Below, one piece after another: positions 44,201-58,700 of a stretch of DNA of 64,000 nucleotides. Origin of the DNA: Watersipora subatra (lineage: Eukaryota; Bryozoa; Gymnolaemata; Cheilostomatida; Watersiporidae); contig NC_088714.1 in NCBI RefSeq assembly GCF_963576615.1, positions 31,962,643-32,026,642 on the forward strand. Reading direction: 5' to 3'. The notes under the pieces are model-generated. The model did no database searches, was not told the DNA's origin, and saw only the letters and a program-made list of their open reading frames with translations. The translations under genes and the position numbers were made by a program. Numbering within the stretch: the first letter of the stretch is position 1; each line of letters begins with the position of its first letter.

Positions 44201-46524
44201 ATCTGAAAAAAAACTGCCTGCAACATTGGACCAAGAGCCACTCATTTGAAATTCTACAGCATCCTTAGCTGAACCTGAAAATATGAAGTCAAACTCAAAA
44301 TAACAGGTAGGCGCTAGATCAGCTTGAAAAATAGACTGAACCTGAAAATATAAAGTTTTAGAATATACAATGAGTACTAGCTGAATGAATTATAACTTTA
44401 AACACAGAAATAGCCAAGTCAGAGTTACTGTTGAGAAAGATGAAATATTTTACCTTGAGAAATATTTGCTCTACACTGATCAAGAGCTTTCTGAGATGTG
44501 TCTAATAGAGTTGTTAGGCTCTCACACACTTCCTTCACACCTTAGTTGGCAATGTTGGATAGAGCTTTTAATATTATCTTAGAGAGCATATTATTTTGTT
44601 AATATTTGCTTCTAAAAATAAATACTAACAAAATAATTCGACTTTTGAAGTATTCAAAAATAAGCATGTCTTAAGTGTTTTAGCATGTATATAGTATATA
44701 TATAATTATTTGACATTGTTGTTTGCTGTGTCTGTAATTGAAGCAGAAAGATTTGAATTTTTAATTATACACCCTAACTGTATGCTTGTAATCTCATGTG
44801 ATAGCTAAGAGATAATGAGCTTCAACAGCAGAGCTCGAACTAAAAACTAGGCTACATTAAGATAACCAAAGAGAGATCACTGTGGACAATCTGTAAAACA
44901 ATGCGTTGGCTCAATGGCGAGATTGGAAAAGTATACAAAACATAAAAGACAACACTTTTAATCATCAACTGATTGTATATACATATAGGCCTATGTTATA
45001 TTTCATAGAAAAGAAGCTTTTTCTTTTTTCTATAGATTTCTGGATAGAAATAACTGATTCCATCGTTAATTGTAAGTAGATTGTTGTTTTGTATTGATGT
45101 TTGACATGCAGCCTATGTGTTTTGCTGTTGTGTATGTTTCACTTTTCATATTTATTGTACAGGTCATGAACTTGTCTTAACAAACACTATACACAAGGAC
45201 TGCTGACGAAAACTAATTCTATTCCAGCATAAAATTCCATTAAGTTACAAGCTACGCCTGAGCTGGCAACTGCTAGGTTCATCATATTTCCATTAAAATT
45301 AATTTTTCATCGACAGCTTATGCACTACTATTGTTTAAACCTTGAATTTGATATTTAATTTAATTCCAAATAGACAGAATGTGTAAAACAATGCCCTGTG
45401 ACTAAGTGAAGAGTATGCTGACTTGGTTGATCAATCGTAATACCTGTTATAAGAGTTAGTATTTTTGATTCTACTGCAATCGACACAATTTTCTAATCGT
45501 GATTTGAACTAGCAAAGCATTCTAAGCTTACTGTAAAGAGAAATATGTTTATAGTTATGTTTATGTATTCAGCTTACTAACAGCAAGAGTGTAACAACGT
45601 CTCTACCTCTGCGTAGAGTGCCACAAAAAAGGTAAGGATGCCGTGACAGATACCTTTTCAACAACAGCAAAAAACGAGACTACAGTAGGTTATTATCTTT
45701 TTCTTATTGTACTAAATATTACATTAGTAGTGAGCAAGAAAACTAAGTCAAACCTTGAAGACTTAGCCTGGGAAAAGAAGACTGTCTCTATAGTTGCTCT
45801 AGACATCATTATATTGCAACAATTTATAGGAACTTATTTGGATTTATTTAGTTATTATGGTCTGGATCTATTATTGGAGACATAACAAATCACTCTATGA
45901 ATTTAGACACGGCTCCCTGAGACAAGGTTGGTAACAACACCTTGTTTCAGCGAGAGATTTCCCTTTTCACAGTTTAACCTGAACATAAATTGCCTTGCAT
46001 GTACTTTACATCTAAACATACCTATTCTCTCTGTAGCTTGTGCCTGTTGTTCGGAGTCATTTTCTCTTTGAGTAAGCACAATGACAATATCAAATACATT
46101 GCTAAGAAACTGGCAGCTTATATTAACTGTGAAACGGCCGACATCCCATTACGTTGTGTATCTGTTGTTAGCTTAATACTGAATGACTAGGTTGACAGAA
46201 CATCCTCACTCTCTGTATCTAACGATTGCTGCTTGGAAATTTTTGTAATCACCAAGTCCTCTATGCTCATTACGTTACAAGCAAACACTTATGTTTTTAG
46301 CACCACTCAAAGCATTCATTAACTATAAAGTAACAAAAAATAATTTTTTTTTGCTCTTTTGCCATTTTATATCACACAAAATACTTCAATAAACAGAAAA
46401 CATTTGCCAAAAAGTTGATCAGACAGACTAAACTTTGTAAGCGCTAGTTAAAACAAGTTATGAGAGCTTTTTCACGTAACAACACAATGCTCACTAGCAT
46501 GCTTGTCTAAATTTGTGCTAAGTT
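41211..46524. other. Intergenic stretch upstream of lysozymes and downstream of P450 2
   Basis: Frames at 42702-43025, 45643-45885 and 45990-46190 lack recognisable domains, and the first opens with GTG. The possible exon relic at 44.2 kb is the only exon-like signal. Confidence 0.45.
44173..44280 (-). pseudogene. Possible decayed exon, gene unknown
   Basis: Between a good acceptor (ATATTTTCAG) and donor (AAAAG|GTAAAC) on the minus strand, one frame reads VALGPMLQAVFFQIAHAYAA and then EYK but has TAG and TGA in its first third. No family recognised. Confidence 0.2.
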
Positions 46525-46729
46525 TCATTGCCTCCGCACAAAACGTGCTGTCACATGTGGAGGACTCAATAAAATTCCCAACTTGTACTTCCTCACATCA
46601 CGGTCAGGTAATTCTCCAACTGGTTGAAGGTCAAACTTGTGGAGAATGTTGGCCAAGAGAAGGAATATTCTAGACTTTGCAAGAAGCTCACCAGGACAAA
46701 TCCTTCTTCCAGCTCCAAATGTCAATAGA
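46525..46729 (-). CDS. P450 gene 2, exon 10 (haem-binding loop, stop)
   Basis: 205 nt after TATTTCAG, LLTFGAGRRICPGELLAKSR through FVRRQ and TGA. Same length as in copy 1. Confidence 0.95.
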
Positions 46730-49700
46730 CTGAAATAAATCGTAACAATTGTATTTTGTAAATAGACTATTGTTAGTACTGCTAATGCTGTGGAATATTC
46801 TCGAATAGAAATTAGCCTAAAGAAATACACTGTAGAGATGAAATGTTAGAACGAAGTTAGAATTAATATTAGCTATCAGCCTGCTCTTACATTCAAAATG
46901 AAGCCTTTGTAAAAACAGACTGAGGTCTTAAAACAAGTAAGCCTAAACTTAAAGGTTTAAAATTAAATTAATAACCATTAACAGACAGACTGATAGATCA
47001 ACCTGCTGAGTGATTGACTGGCTGACCATTTATCGGACCATAATAATCATCAAAGAGAAAGTACATGTGTTTATTACTAAATTATCATAAAACCTCTATT
47101 TGAACGCCACCTTTATTTAAACGCCACCTCTAATTGATTGTCACTATAGAAAAAAGTTTACAAAATAATCTAATTGAACACCACTTCTATTTGCTTGGCA
47201 TTTTGACATTCTTTGATCTTTATGAACCCATAATAGCAAGTGATCAGTAGAAAAGTGTCGACAAAACTGTAATAATAATGACTCGGTTACATCAATAATA
47301 ATTAATTCTTTCATTGTGGCTGTAGTGGTTGCCATGATTTTGGTAACAGTGTACCTGAGAAGATCGATTATTGAAATCATCAAAACTACACTCTGTTTCG
47401 AATTCCCTAAGGTCTAAATCATATCCATTGTTTTCAGACTCGTCCATGTGATTTACAATCTTTCCTGAAGAATTCAAAGTGTGTTAATGAACGATGAGAA
47501 TACTCTTCAGGAACATCGTCTGCCATAATAGCAGCCACTGTTATGGTGTATTCTAACTTTAAAACTTGAAACCTTTTTTTAAAAATTGAAAACCTAATGT
47601 CTAATTTCTAACTCCAAAGCTTTACAGTTTTTTCTTTAAAACCTCGAAAGCGACACCATCGAAATAATTAATAACAGCACAGCGCTAATATTTAATAATT
47701 AAAGTAGTGCCTCATTTAACTCAGTCTAATACTTCGATGTATATAAAAAATGGTTTAGCAAAAATGCTGAGATTAACGGAATTAGTGTCAATTTACTGAA
47801 AGGAAAGTGCAAAATCTAGGCGACATTAGCTTCACCAGTGAAAAGATGAAATTTATCTTCTCAAAGTTCTGATGAGCAAGTCAACAAATACAGAGCCACC
47901 CTTTATTTGAATGCCACCTCTAATTAAATGTGACTATAGGGGAAGGGTTAAAAAATAGAATCCCATGGAGTTCAAATAGAGGTTTTACAGTAGATAGAAA
48001 TTCAGCAATAACAATACTATGAAAAGTGCATGCATAAAATTTGTCATATCTATGTTCATTAATCTTTTTAGAACATAACATTCAAACTAGTGTGTTGCCG
48101 CATATGGAGGGAGATTATTAAATAAAATAACATATTTCTGTTTACTATGATTGAAAATTGTAGAAATATGTTAATGTTATCTTGATCCTTGTTCAATCTT
48201 CCTACTGTCTACTCATACTAACTGCTTGACCTGGTTTTACCTGATAGTACACAACTACTTGACCAAGTCACACTTGCTTGCACACAACTACTTGACCTAG
48301 TTACACCTGCTAGTACACAAGTACTCAACCTGGTTACACCTGCTAGGACACAATGGCAAACTCGAGTTGAGCAAGCATTAGTTGGAGATTGGTAGAAATC
48401 TCTGATCTTGTTTAGCTAAGAAACAACAACTCCACATACTTATGTTTCGATGGGTGGCCGGCCTCTACTACTTTACCATCCTCATCTAGAAATCTCTCAG
48501 GTTTAATCTCAAAAGGTTCAGGATAAATATCAGGGTTGTGGGCGATGTAATAGGCATTGATCAGAACTCTAGTGTTTGCTGGTATCTGTAAATATATGAT
48601 TTAGATATTTTTACCCTCTAAAATATTTACAATGTAAGAAATTTTAAATACAGTCAAACCTTGACTTGCCATCACTTCTACATATCTTGACATACATATC
48701 AAGTTCCAGAAAATTCATGTCTCAACAATGAAAATAATTTCTAACATACATTGTTCAAAATGATTCAAAACTACGGTTTTGGAAACAAAATTGGAAAAGT
48801 GTATGAAACTTGAAAATAGAACATAAAACTAATAAGAAAAAATATATAACTCTAATTAATTTATCTAGTGTAAGTAAAATTAAGTAACTGTGCATAGTTC
48901 CATCACCTAGTCTACTATCAAATCTACACATTGCCATGTCTACACTTCCATTCACATGTCACCAAGGCAAATTAACAATAAAAACCTATCTTTATTACTT
49001 ATTACCTGAATAATTTAGTTGTTGCATATAATTCAAGTTTTTACACGTAAATGTTAAATAGTTTTATAAAACTCATTTTTTTATTCTACATAAAAATTTG
49101 AAATGGATTTTTGGGCTCTAGGTTGAACTAAACAAAGTACATATCGCATTCTTACAAAATTATTTACTCCAGCATACAACAGTTTTGATGTTCGAAGCAA
49201 ATATGTATCAGAATGGCGCAACACCGAATGTCGAGGTTTGGCTGTATAAATTTCAGTAGCAACTTTTCAGCAGGATGTTTGGAGATTGAATATAAATAAA
49301 AGGTATAACAAATAAATAGTAAATCATAAACTAAATAACAAATATTCTGTGTTTCCTGGTCTAATTGGCTCTGAACAGCATTGACTGGTGTAAATAAAAT
49401 TCATATCTATCTACAGATAAAAAGAGATGACACGGTATATAAATAAAGACAAGAGCTCCATATACTCCAGTATACTCAGTACAGTATTTAGTCATTGAAG
49501 ATGATAAGTACTCACTGCCACACAGATGTAATATAGGAACTGTAGTATTTGACTTTTTGTTTCTGTGAGTCAGCACGCTGCTGGTACAACCTTGGTAATA
49601 AATATTTTTAATATTCTATAATTTTTATTACCAACCGACACTGAATAAAGAGATTCGGTGATTGAATGTTAACATGAAATAATACATGACTTCAATAAAT

Positions 49701-52700
49701 GAGTGCTTTTAGAAAAAAAATGGGTAGGCGTTGAAGAAATATTTGAGTATTCTAAAGATATCTGAACACACCTGATAACCCGCAACCTCAGTGTCTTTAA
49801 GGGTGAAGTGTGGGATGAGGAATGGCGTAGCATTCATATACCGAAGATTCTCCAGAACATAAGCACTGAGAAGAGGCAGCTTGTTTCTGAAGTAAAATAA
49901 AGAGCACTCCATTAGCAGTTATCAGTATGTGCTGAAAGTACATTCATGTTAGAGTAAGTGACAGTATTCCAAGCTCGCTTATTATAGGTATGAGACAATT
50001 CGCACACTATACATAGCGGTATCGTTTAACTGATTGAATCCCTTACAATGCTTATTATGTTGTGATAACTATAATATCCTTCACTACTTTGAGGTTCAGC
50101 TTCAGTATACATCATGGGGTAAAAATATTTATTAAAAAATTAAAAATTTATAAAAAAATAAAGGCTAAACTACGTAAAATACATAAATCTCTTTTATACT
50201 CCAGTCCAGTGAAATCTGTATGAGAGCATCACTGTGATAGAAGTCGTCATGGTTCAGTTTTCTTTTTAGGTTTTGTAAAGTGTAAAAGTACAAAATGCCT
50301 GTAACACCCTTCATCATGCCTCTTAAACATCTTCAACTCTCAAAATTGTCTAATTATTATAAAAAAAAAAGACAAAAAGGCTTATATAATAATAAAATTA
50401 ATGAAACAGTGACTTTATTAGATAATTAGTTCATTAGTTTCTATTTTGCAGAGTTTTACTTTTCCTGACTAACTGTGATTATTGAAGGATTTCTGCGTTT
50501 TCAAAGGCTGTGTCTCCTCGCACCGATATTGTCTATTGATCAAATGATTTTTATGAGAAATGATATCAAAATGTTTCTGTAAACATAATTTTTGAATAAT
50601 AGTCATTTTTAAATGAGCAAAAGAGGTTCTCTTAGTTACCTTTTTTTTAGATACAATAATTAATTTGAATAACCTACCTAAAAAAAAACATTTTCTGCAT
50701 GTATGTTTAGTTAGGCATCAGCTTAACCTGACAATTTGCTTATATGACTGAAGTTTGTCAGTGTATCTATTGAGAACATATTTTGTGTGACAGACAACAT
50801 ATCAATAAGTAAGAACAAGACTTGATTTTCATTCGACCTTGGGCAACCACGCATTTACATTTACAGTGTGTATGCCGAGAACATAGATGTAAATGTAAAT
50901 GTGTAGTTTCCTAATTACTGTGTTTCCATGCTTTGAATAGATTAGGAGTTTCTTCCACTCCGAATCGTAGAAATGGTAAAATCTGAACGGATTTGATGCC
51001 ATTTCACTTCGCAAAATTTATGTGAAAGCATTCCCAGTGAGACTACTATTTGACGTCACAGAAACGCTCACTGCGGATGGATTGGAATCAATAATACCCG
51101 GCTAAGCTCTCTTCAAAAGAGGTAAAAACTTCAGCGCATTTAATCAGACTATCACGCAGCTATATTATAACTAGATAGCCAACAATAGATTGCTCTTACG
51201 ACTATCAGGCAGCTATATTATAACTAGATAGCCAACAATAGATTGCTCTTACGACTATCACGCAGCTATATTATAACTGGATAGCCAACAATAGATTGCT
51301 CTTACGACTATCACGCAGCTATATTATAACTAGATAGCCAACAATAGATTGCTCTTACGACTATCACGCAGCTATATTATAACTAGATAGCCAACAATAG
51401 ATTGCTCTTACGACTATCACGCAGCTATATTATAACTAGATAGCCAATAATAGATGGCTCATATGACAATGATGAGATAATTACCTTTTTATTTATTTTA
51501 TCACCTTATTCATTAAGTAACTGAACCTACCGATTGGACTGGTGCCGGCCTCTTCATAGCTTTAACTCGTCTAGCACAAAAAAGATACTTTTTACTAAAA
51601 GTGATTGTCGTTCATGCGAGCTTTGAAATAATAATGGTATAGCAAGTAGTAAATTATGTTGCTGTTTTTTAATATAGAGAGATATTAATATTAAATAAAA
51701 CTCTGATCAGGTATCCCGCTGAGTTAGTGCAAGTGTACTAAGCGCTAATTGAAAAGTGACCGTTATCCAAAAAATAGTCTACTTTAACAAGTTCTGTTTT
51801 GAGGAGTACATCGCTAGTCTAGGACAAATCGATAAAGTGCAACTCCGAATCATTGAAACGCTAAAGTGCGAATTTGTCGGTAGAGGTCAATTAAAATCCA
51901 TTTGAAGCACAGAAACACAGTTATTGCATGGTGTGGGAATCTATCCATTTACAAATGGGGTAATCCATTTATAAATAAATCAATAATAAGTTTTTCATGA
52001 AAGCAAAAAGCCAACATCAAATAAACCTGGTAAAACGCAAGGCCAACCTTCTACATATTATCCGGATATCGTTATCCGAATAACAACAACTATATGTTAT
52101 CCGAATAACAATAACTAGATGTTATCCGAATAACAATAACTAGATGTTATCCGAATAACAATAACTAGATGAGATAAACATTTTAATACTGAGTGTGTTG
52201 GTAGTTTTAAGTCATTTTTATAGCAGAAGTAGGCCTACAGTTAAGCTAAAGGCCATGAGTATGCTTGTATACTGGCCATCAGGGTTTGTGACACGGGGTA
52301 AGCAAAGACATAATACCGGCCATCGGGGTTCAAAGGGCTAGTCGGTTGCTATGGCAGAAGTACAAATAAACTCAAAGGTCAAAGGTCACAGGTCACTGGT
52401 AAAGGACATACTTATCTTTCATGGTAATAGTTTGAGTTGGTTCAAACTGACTATCAAGCTCGGCCTGCAGTCGCTTCTGCAATTGCTGGTCATGAAGGAG
52501 ATCAAGAAAGGTTTGAGAAATGCTACTTAGGCTTGTTTCCATGCCTGAAAAATATATTTTTGCATCAATTTTTTTAATACTATAGTATGCATTTAATAAT
52601 GATAACCAAAGATAATACACGAAAAATTGCAGTGATTTCCGTTAGTAACAGTTCAGCAGATTGTCTGCATCAGCACTTTGGTGAAGTTACATGTATGTTA

Positions 52701-55700
52701 CTAAAACCTTTAGAAAAGCAAAATATCAGAATCACGAAAACAAAGAAGTCAAGTACACTGTAGCTGAAATTGTCAGCATTCTTAAGTGATATGTGACACA
52801 GTATAGACATGAAATTTGAATGTTTTTGCTAAAAACCACAAGTTACCACAGATTGTTATAGAGGCCTCACCATGACATTGGCTTGTGATTCACAAACAGT
52901 TTTGCAATTCAATTTTTTACAACGCCGACAAACCAACTATAAAAATTTTTTGTATAAACTACTCTAAAAAAGAAAAACTAGTGAAATTAAATACGTATAA
53001 AATGTTAAAGCTATTTGTGTTAAAGGAAAAGTATAATTACAGTTTTTAAAATTAAATAAAGAACTATTGAAATAAAATGTTAAAATTATGTTTGCACAAT
53101 TATTAAGAGGTAAATACAATTGTAGTTATTTATAATCACCAACAAAAAGTGTTTTATCAGTTGACTTATTCAGTCAGCATTAAGTCAGTTTATTCTGACT
53201 TAATAAAGTTAACAAAAAATGCACCGTTCAATGAAACAAAATAAACAAATATTTGTTCGGCATAAAGAAAAAAATCATCTTCAAGTTATATCCATGCTTT
53301 GGACCAAGTATCTGAAACGCAACTAGAAAAAATACACCTGCTATTCTACTACCCTGGACTACGTAAAACTATTCTGTTAGGTTACTATTTGTACCCTATA
53401 ACTAGCTTAGCCCCAAATTCTAAAAAACTTCTTGTTTAGATTTTTCTGATTTGTGGCTATCTTACAAGTTTATTCATATATTATCAAATTCTCATCATTA
53501 TTGCATATATTACAACACAGTCTATATGAGTATTATAGAGGTACCCTGTGTCTATATGAGTATTATAGAGGTACCCTGTGTTATTATGATACATTAAGTT
53601 TTGTTGAACTATGTGACCGCTGCCCGTGAGAGTAAAACTGTGAAATATGTTTTAATGTTTTCTACTTGTCTATAACCAATATTATTTCTATTAATGCTAA
53701 AGTAAAGAAATCATTATATTCGTATAGAGTAAGAAAGCGCCAAATTTTAGTTATTATTAAAGGAAAGACCAGCTCGTTTCATTTTAAAATAGAAATTGTC
53801 CAATAGATGCAGATTAAGTTTTCTCTTCTTATGACAGTAAAATTACAGTCTCTGTTTGTCCCCAGTACTATTTATTCTTTCGTGGTATTGTTGATGATAT
53901 CAAAGAATAAAATAGCACTAGGTAAAAAGTGAGGACCTACTAGTTCTACTGCTAAATTAGCCATTAAATACATTTTAAAAGTTGCTTCTTCTTGTAGCAA
54001 TAGAACTATCAGATCTCTGCTTTTTATTCAATACTATTCGATTCCAACAGCAGCTTGTTGTAAACTGACTAGCCGATCTTAACTACATTAAATGTAGTTA
54101 AGATTAAATTCGTTAGTTAAATTTAAATAAATTTTAATCTCAATGCATTACAAACCTCCTGCAATGAAATCTATTACCAGCCCTTTGATACAGTCATCAT
54201 CAAACTTATGACCTGTTCCATTCACTCCATTTCGGTGGGCCTCAACAAAGTAGTCTAAACAGCCTCTTTTCTGGTCTGTCTCGAAAGAAGCCTAGTGGAA
54301 ATAAAATCAAGAGTATAGCTTTTGTTCTCAACTATGAGACTGTTATTCTTGAGACTACCGTAGCATGTGTGAAGCAATCAGCAAAAGATTCGACAAATGT
54401 TAGCATATAAACCCTTTCGTATTTTTGTTAGATTTTACGAAATATTCTAAAGATGCCATTTCTCTTTTCACAAATATTAAAAACAGTCAGATTTTAAAGC
54501 CATTGAAGTCTGACTCAAATGTAAAATATACTCTTTTAATAGCCTTGTTAGTTCAGATATAGCTTCAATACACAAATATTAGCTTTGGTTAGAATGAGTG
54601 AAAAAAAGCCTTTGGATAAATGTGATGCTTACTAACCAGCATTGGTAAGCACAGGCTACAAAGAGAAATAATTTTTATAATGTCCACACTAAAGATCAGT
54701 GGAGAGGCAAAAGCAGGTGTGATAAAAGATGGACAACTAAAGTGTTTCTTGGTAGATCAGGACTGGTATTGAATTCTCAGCGAAACACATGAATATTAGA
54801 GGAAGATATTTAATTCAGTCCAGTTGATGGCAATAAACCTAAAATATCCCATTTCATTAAATTTTAAAAACCATATTTTTAAAAAGGATCACACTTCCTA
54901 ATTGTAAGCAACATAGAAAAATTTACACAGCAATGCTTTTGACACATCTAGCCTTGACATAACACAAAGACAGAGTGCACACCTTCGCTTCATTAATGCG
55001 GGCCATGATAAAGCCATTCAGCATGTCTTGAGACTTCGCGATGTTTTCGTGAACATACTTGAAGAGAAATGGAAAGTTTATTAGGAATGGAAATATATCC
55101 AAGATCGCTCCAGAACTGTACGGGTCGATTGCCTGGATCAGCCTGTCATTCATCTCATGAATTGATTTGCAGATTGGATCATCATAGGAATACCTCTCAC
55201 CAAACAGCTGCAAAAGTCCACAGGCTTTAGATCATGCATTGCATCAATACGTGCTATAAGAAGTGATCTACAACAAGTTGGAACTAAAATAATCCATTTC
55301 AAATTCAAAAAAGGGTAACTTTTTTTACGGCAGTTTTGTGATGGCGGCGATTAACTGTTTGTTTTTGAGCTTTTAAAAGCTTTTAATCCCATTTCCACAT
55401 ATTTCGCACCTACAAAACAGCAGAGTAAGATATGGTGAATCTTTTGATACCAAATAACTGTAAAGCAAATTTTGTTGCAAGTCAACCTTTAAGCTTTAGT
55501 AAAAGGTTTGAGATATAAAATATATTCATATACAAAAATATGCAATTGATGTCAATAAATGTATGACATTTTAAAAGACGCCATTGTAGCGAGGAGAAAA
55601 CTCCTGTTGTTTATAGAATAATCAAAGTCAAGTTATATTACCTAGTTGCCATGATGACAAATCAATATCCAGTGTTTACTTTAGTTTTGAGTAGCAATGA

Positions 55701-58700
55701 AAGCTAAATAAAATAAGATGTATTCTTGTTAAAGTATTTGCTCCAAGATTCTATAGTTTTGACACATGAAGCAGGGACTAGTTATGTAACTAGTTAATAT
55801 AATATACATGAATTATATATGTTTATGTCACATCAGAAACCATAATTGGTTAATAGGCCTACTGTACATTGAGGTTTGGCTATATTTCGATCTTCTTTTA
55901 CTCCTAAATGATAATAAAATAACAAAACTTTCATAAGACGCATGCACATGCCCACACTGGCTCAGAAGTACATTAGTAGACTTGGCTACACCTACTATAG
56001 AAGCCATGACACAGCCTATGTATCCATTGCTAAGTTCATGAGTGTCGACCGGCTGCCCATCCTTCCCTTGAAGCAGATCAATAGTCTCAGCTACGGTAGT
56101 TTCCATAATTCTCTCCAGTTCTGCTACACCAGATCCGTAGGATTTGAGTCCTGTGACAGCTACACGATGAAGGGAGGAATAATCTGGATGCTCAAAAGGC
56201 TAAAATGAATAAAACGTATGAATCAACAAAAATATACACATAAATAGACCTGCCAACAACCAAATCAACAAGAAATACAAAAAGTCTTGTCGAGGAGCAA
56301 ACTAAGCAAGCTGATTAATATACGTGTAAATTAAAACTCAAAAACTATAACAAAAAATACCAATGAATTAACAAATAAATCCATAAATATACAAAGTAAT
56401 ACCTAAACAAACAAAAAGTAACTCAATTAATTAAAACGCTATAAATATATAAAAAGACTGAGAGGTTTGTTTTAACATCAGAACATGTAAATAAACAAAT
56501 GATTTAAAGCTCCATGCATAGATTAACAATAAAAAATAAAAACACACAAACATAACAAACTAAATTCTTCAATATCTGTAGTACAAGTTACTTTACATCA
56601 TTGTTAGGGTTTGTCCCCCCTACCACTCCAAGCGACACTGATGAGCTCTGACAAGCATGTCTGAAGATTGAGTAGAAACAAGAATATAGAAAAAAGAAAT
56701 GACATATGAATTAGCAGCAAGAACTGCATATGGAGTGACTCCAAATCTTGAGGTTTGTCTTTTTAGCCGGATGTTTAGATAGGAGTATAAATAAAAAGTA
56801 TTACAAATACATAGTAAATGATAAAATGAATAAAAAATATTTTTGTGTGTTCTGGTCTAAATGATTTAAAACAGCATTAACTGGTGTCAATAAAGTTTAT
56901 CTCTATCTATAAAAATAAAAAGAGACGACACAATATATAAATAAAGACAAGGGCTCCATATACTCCAGTACTCAGCACAGTATTTAGTCATTGACGATGA
57001 TAAGTACTCACTGCCACACAGATGTAATATAGGAACTGTAGTATTTGACCTTTTGTAGCTGTGAGTCAGCACACTGCTAATACAGTCTTGGTAATAAATT
57101 TTATAAATGCGAGGTAATAAATTTTATTAATGCAATTTTTGTTTTCAACAAATATTGTAGAAAGACATTTGATTCGGATATTTTGTGTGAACAGGTGTTG
57201 TTAGTTGTTTCATGATGTATAGCATTCCAATCTTCAAGCAAGTCACACATATACTATGATTGGACTAGCTGTGATAGTCCAAGTTTGTGTTTGGCAAAAT
57301 TTCTTCTGCACCAGTTTCTACTGATTGCTAAATATAGTAGAACTAACTTTCATACATAATTTGTCAGCTGAATTACCAATCACATATGCAATAAGTGTAC
57401 GACAGCACTAAATCAGTTGAAATATCGCATCAAATAAAGATAGCCAATAATCATTGTTTTTATAAATGCAATACTGAAAAATTAGGTGAGCTTACAGCTG
57501 CTGCCAGACTCTTAGGATTGAATATCCACATTCTTGGCAGCGGAGGACGACCTTGAAAATCTGTTCCTGTAGAAATACGAAAGCTTTAAATCATTCTGAA
57601 TGTTTGCTATTATCCTGAACCATGTCAGTGGAGCACCACTAAAGACCGAGCTTGGCTGTGATACATATCAGTTGTAAAAATACCTTTAAATACATAGAGC
57701 TTTTTCAAATGAAAAAGCCTTAGCAGTAGAAGTTACAATTCCTGTCAATTGTTAACTCTATTTATTGTTTTTTATTGTGCTGCCAAATTTAATTGTCAGC
57801 TGCTCTAGTAAGAAGTATCACTCAGCGTTAAATTTACCAATTTAATCGCAAGTAGGTAACGACAGGGGTATTTGACAAGAGTAGGTAACTCCAAAGAGAA
57901 ACATTTTAAGATCTAGCCTCCAAGCCAACACCATAACTTTTACAATGAAGCAAACAGACGAAGGATTGAGTACATAAGACTGTAAAAATGCTTGAATTAC
58001 TTGCATTCCATTGGTGGTAAAAACAATGCATACACCGTCAGATGTTGCAGCAGCTGATGGTTCCAGGCTAACCGGCCATTGCTGGTTTGCCTGGTTCAAC
58101 TCTAAAATGATTCAAATTCGCCTTAAATTAAGTTGCCATATCTGAAATTATTTTTTCATACAGTATCATAACAAGGTTCACTTGCACCGCTTAGTTTGGC
58201 ACTAATATAAACTCCACCTATAAAAACAGGTTTAGAGCTCATGCTCACCACATTGACTCTTTGGTCGACCTTTGATCGGTCGGTTTGGTTGGTCAGTCCT
58301 TTACAATTAAACTGTTTGCACATGTATAGCTATGATGTCGTAAAAGTAAGTTGTTAAAATATTGACAACTGTTTATAAATGTATTTACGAAACAAAATAA
58401 ATTTATTGAAAAGTTTAAAATTCGTTCTGAGTTGTCATATTTATAATGTAACTTTAGCCATTGAGATGCCGCTAGATGCTGTCATGGCTAGATCAAAACA
58501 GTTCATTTGCTTCCAACACTGTTCATAGGATTAACACAACAATATTTGCACTCCACGACCTTATCAGTACAAAGTTCAGCATGAACAAGGCTTAAAGTTA
58601 AATTAGGTCAGGGTTGCCAATGCTAAGCTGTCTGGTAGGTGCTGATTATGTCACTGCCTGCCTTTAAACTATTAACGTCAACCTGATTAAGCTGAGGTCA

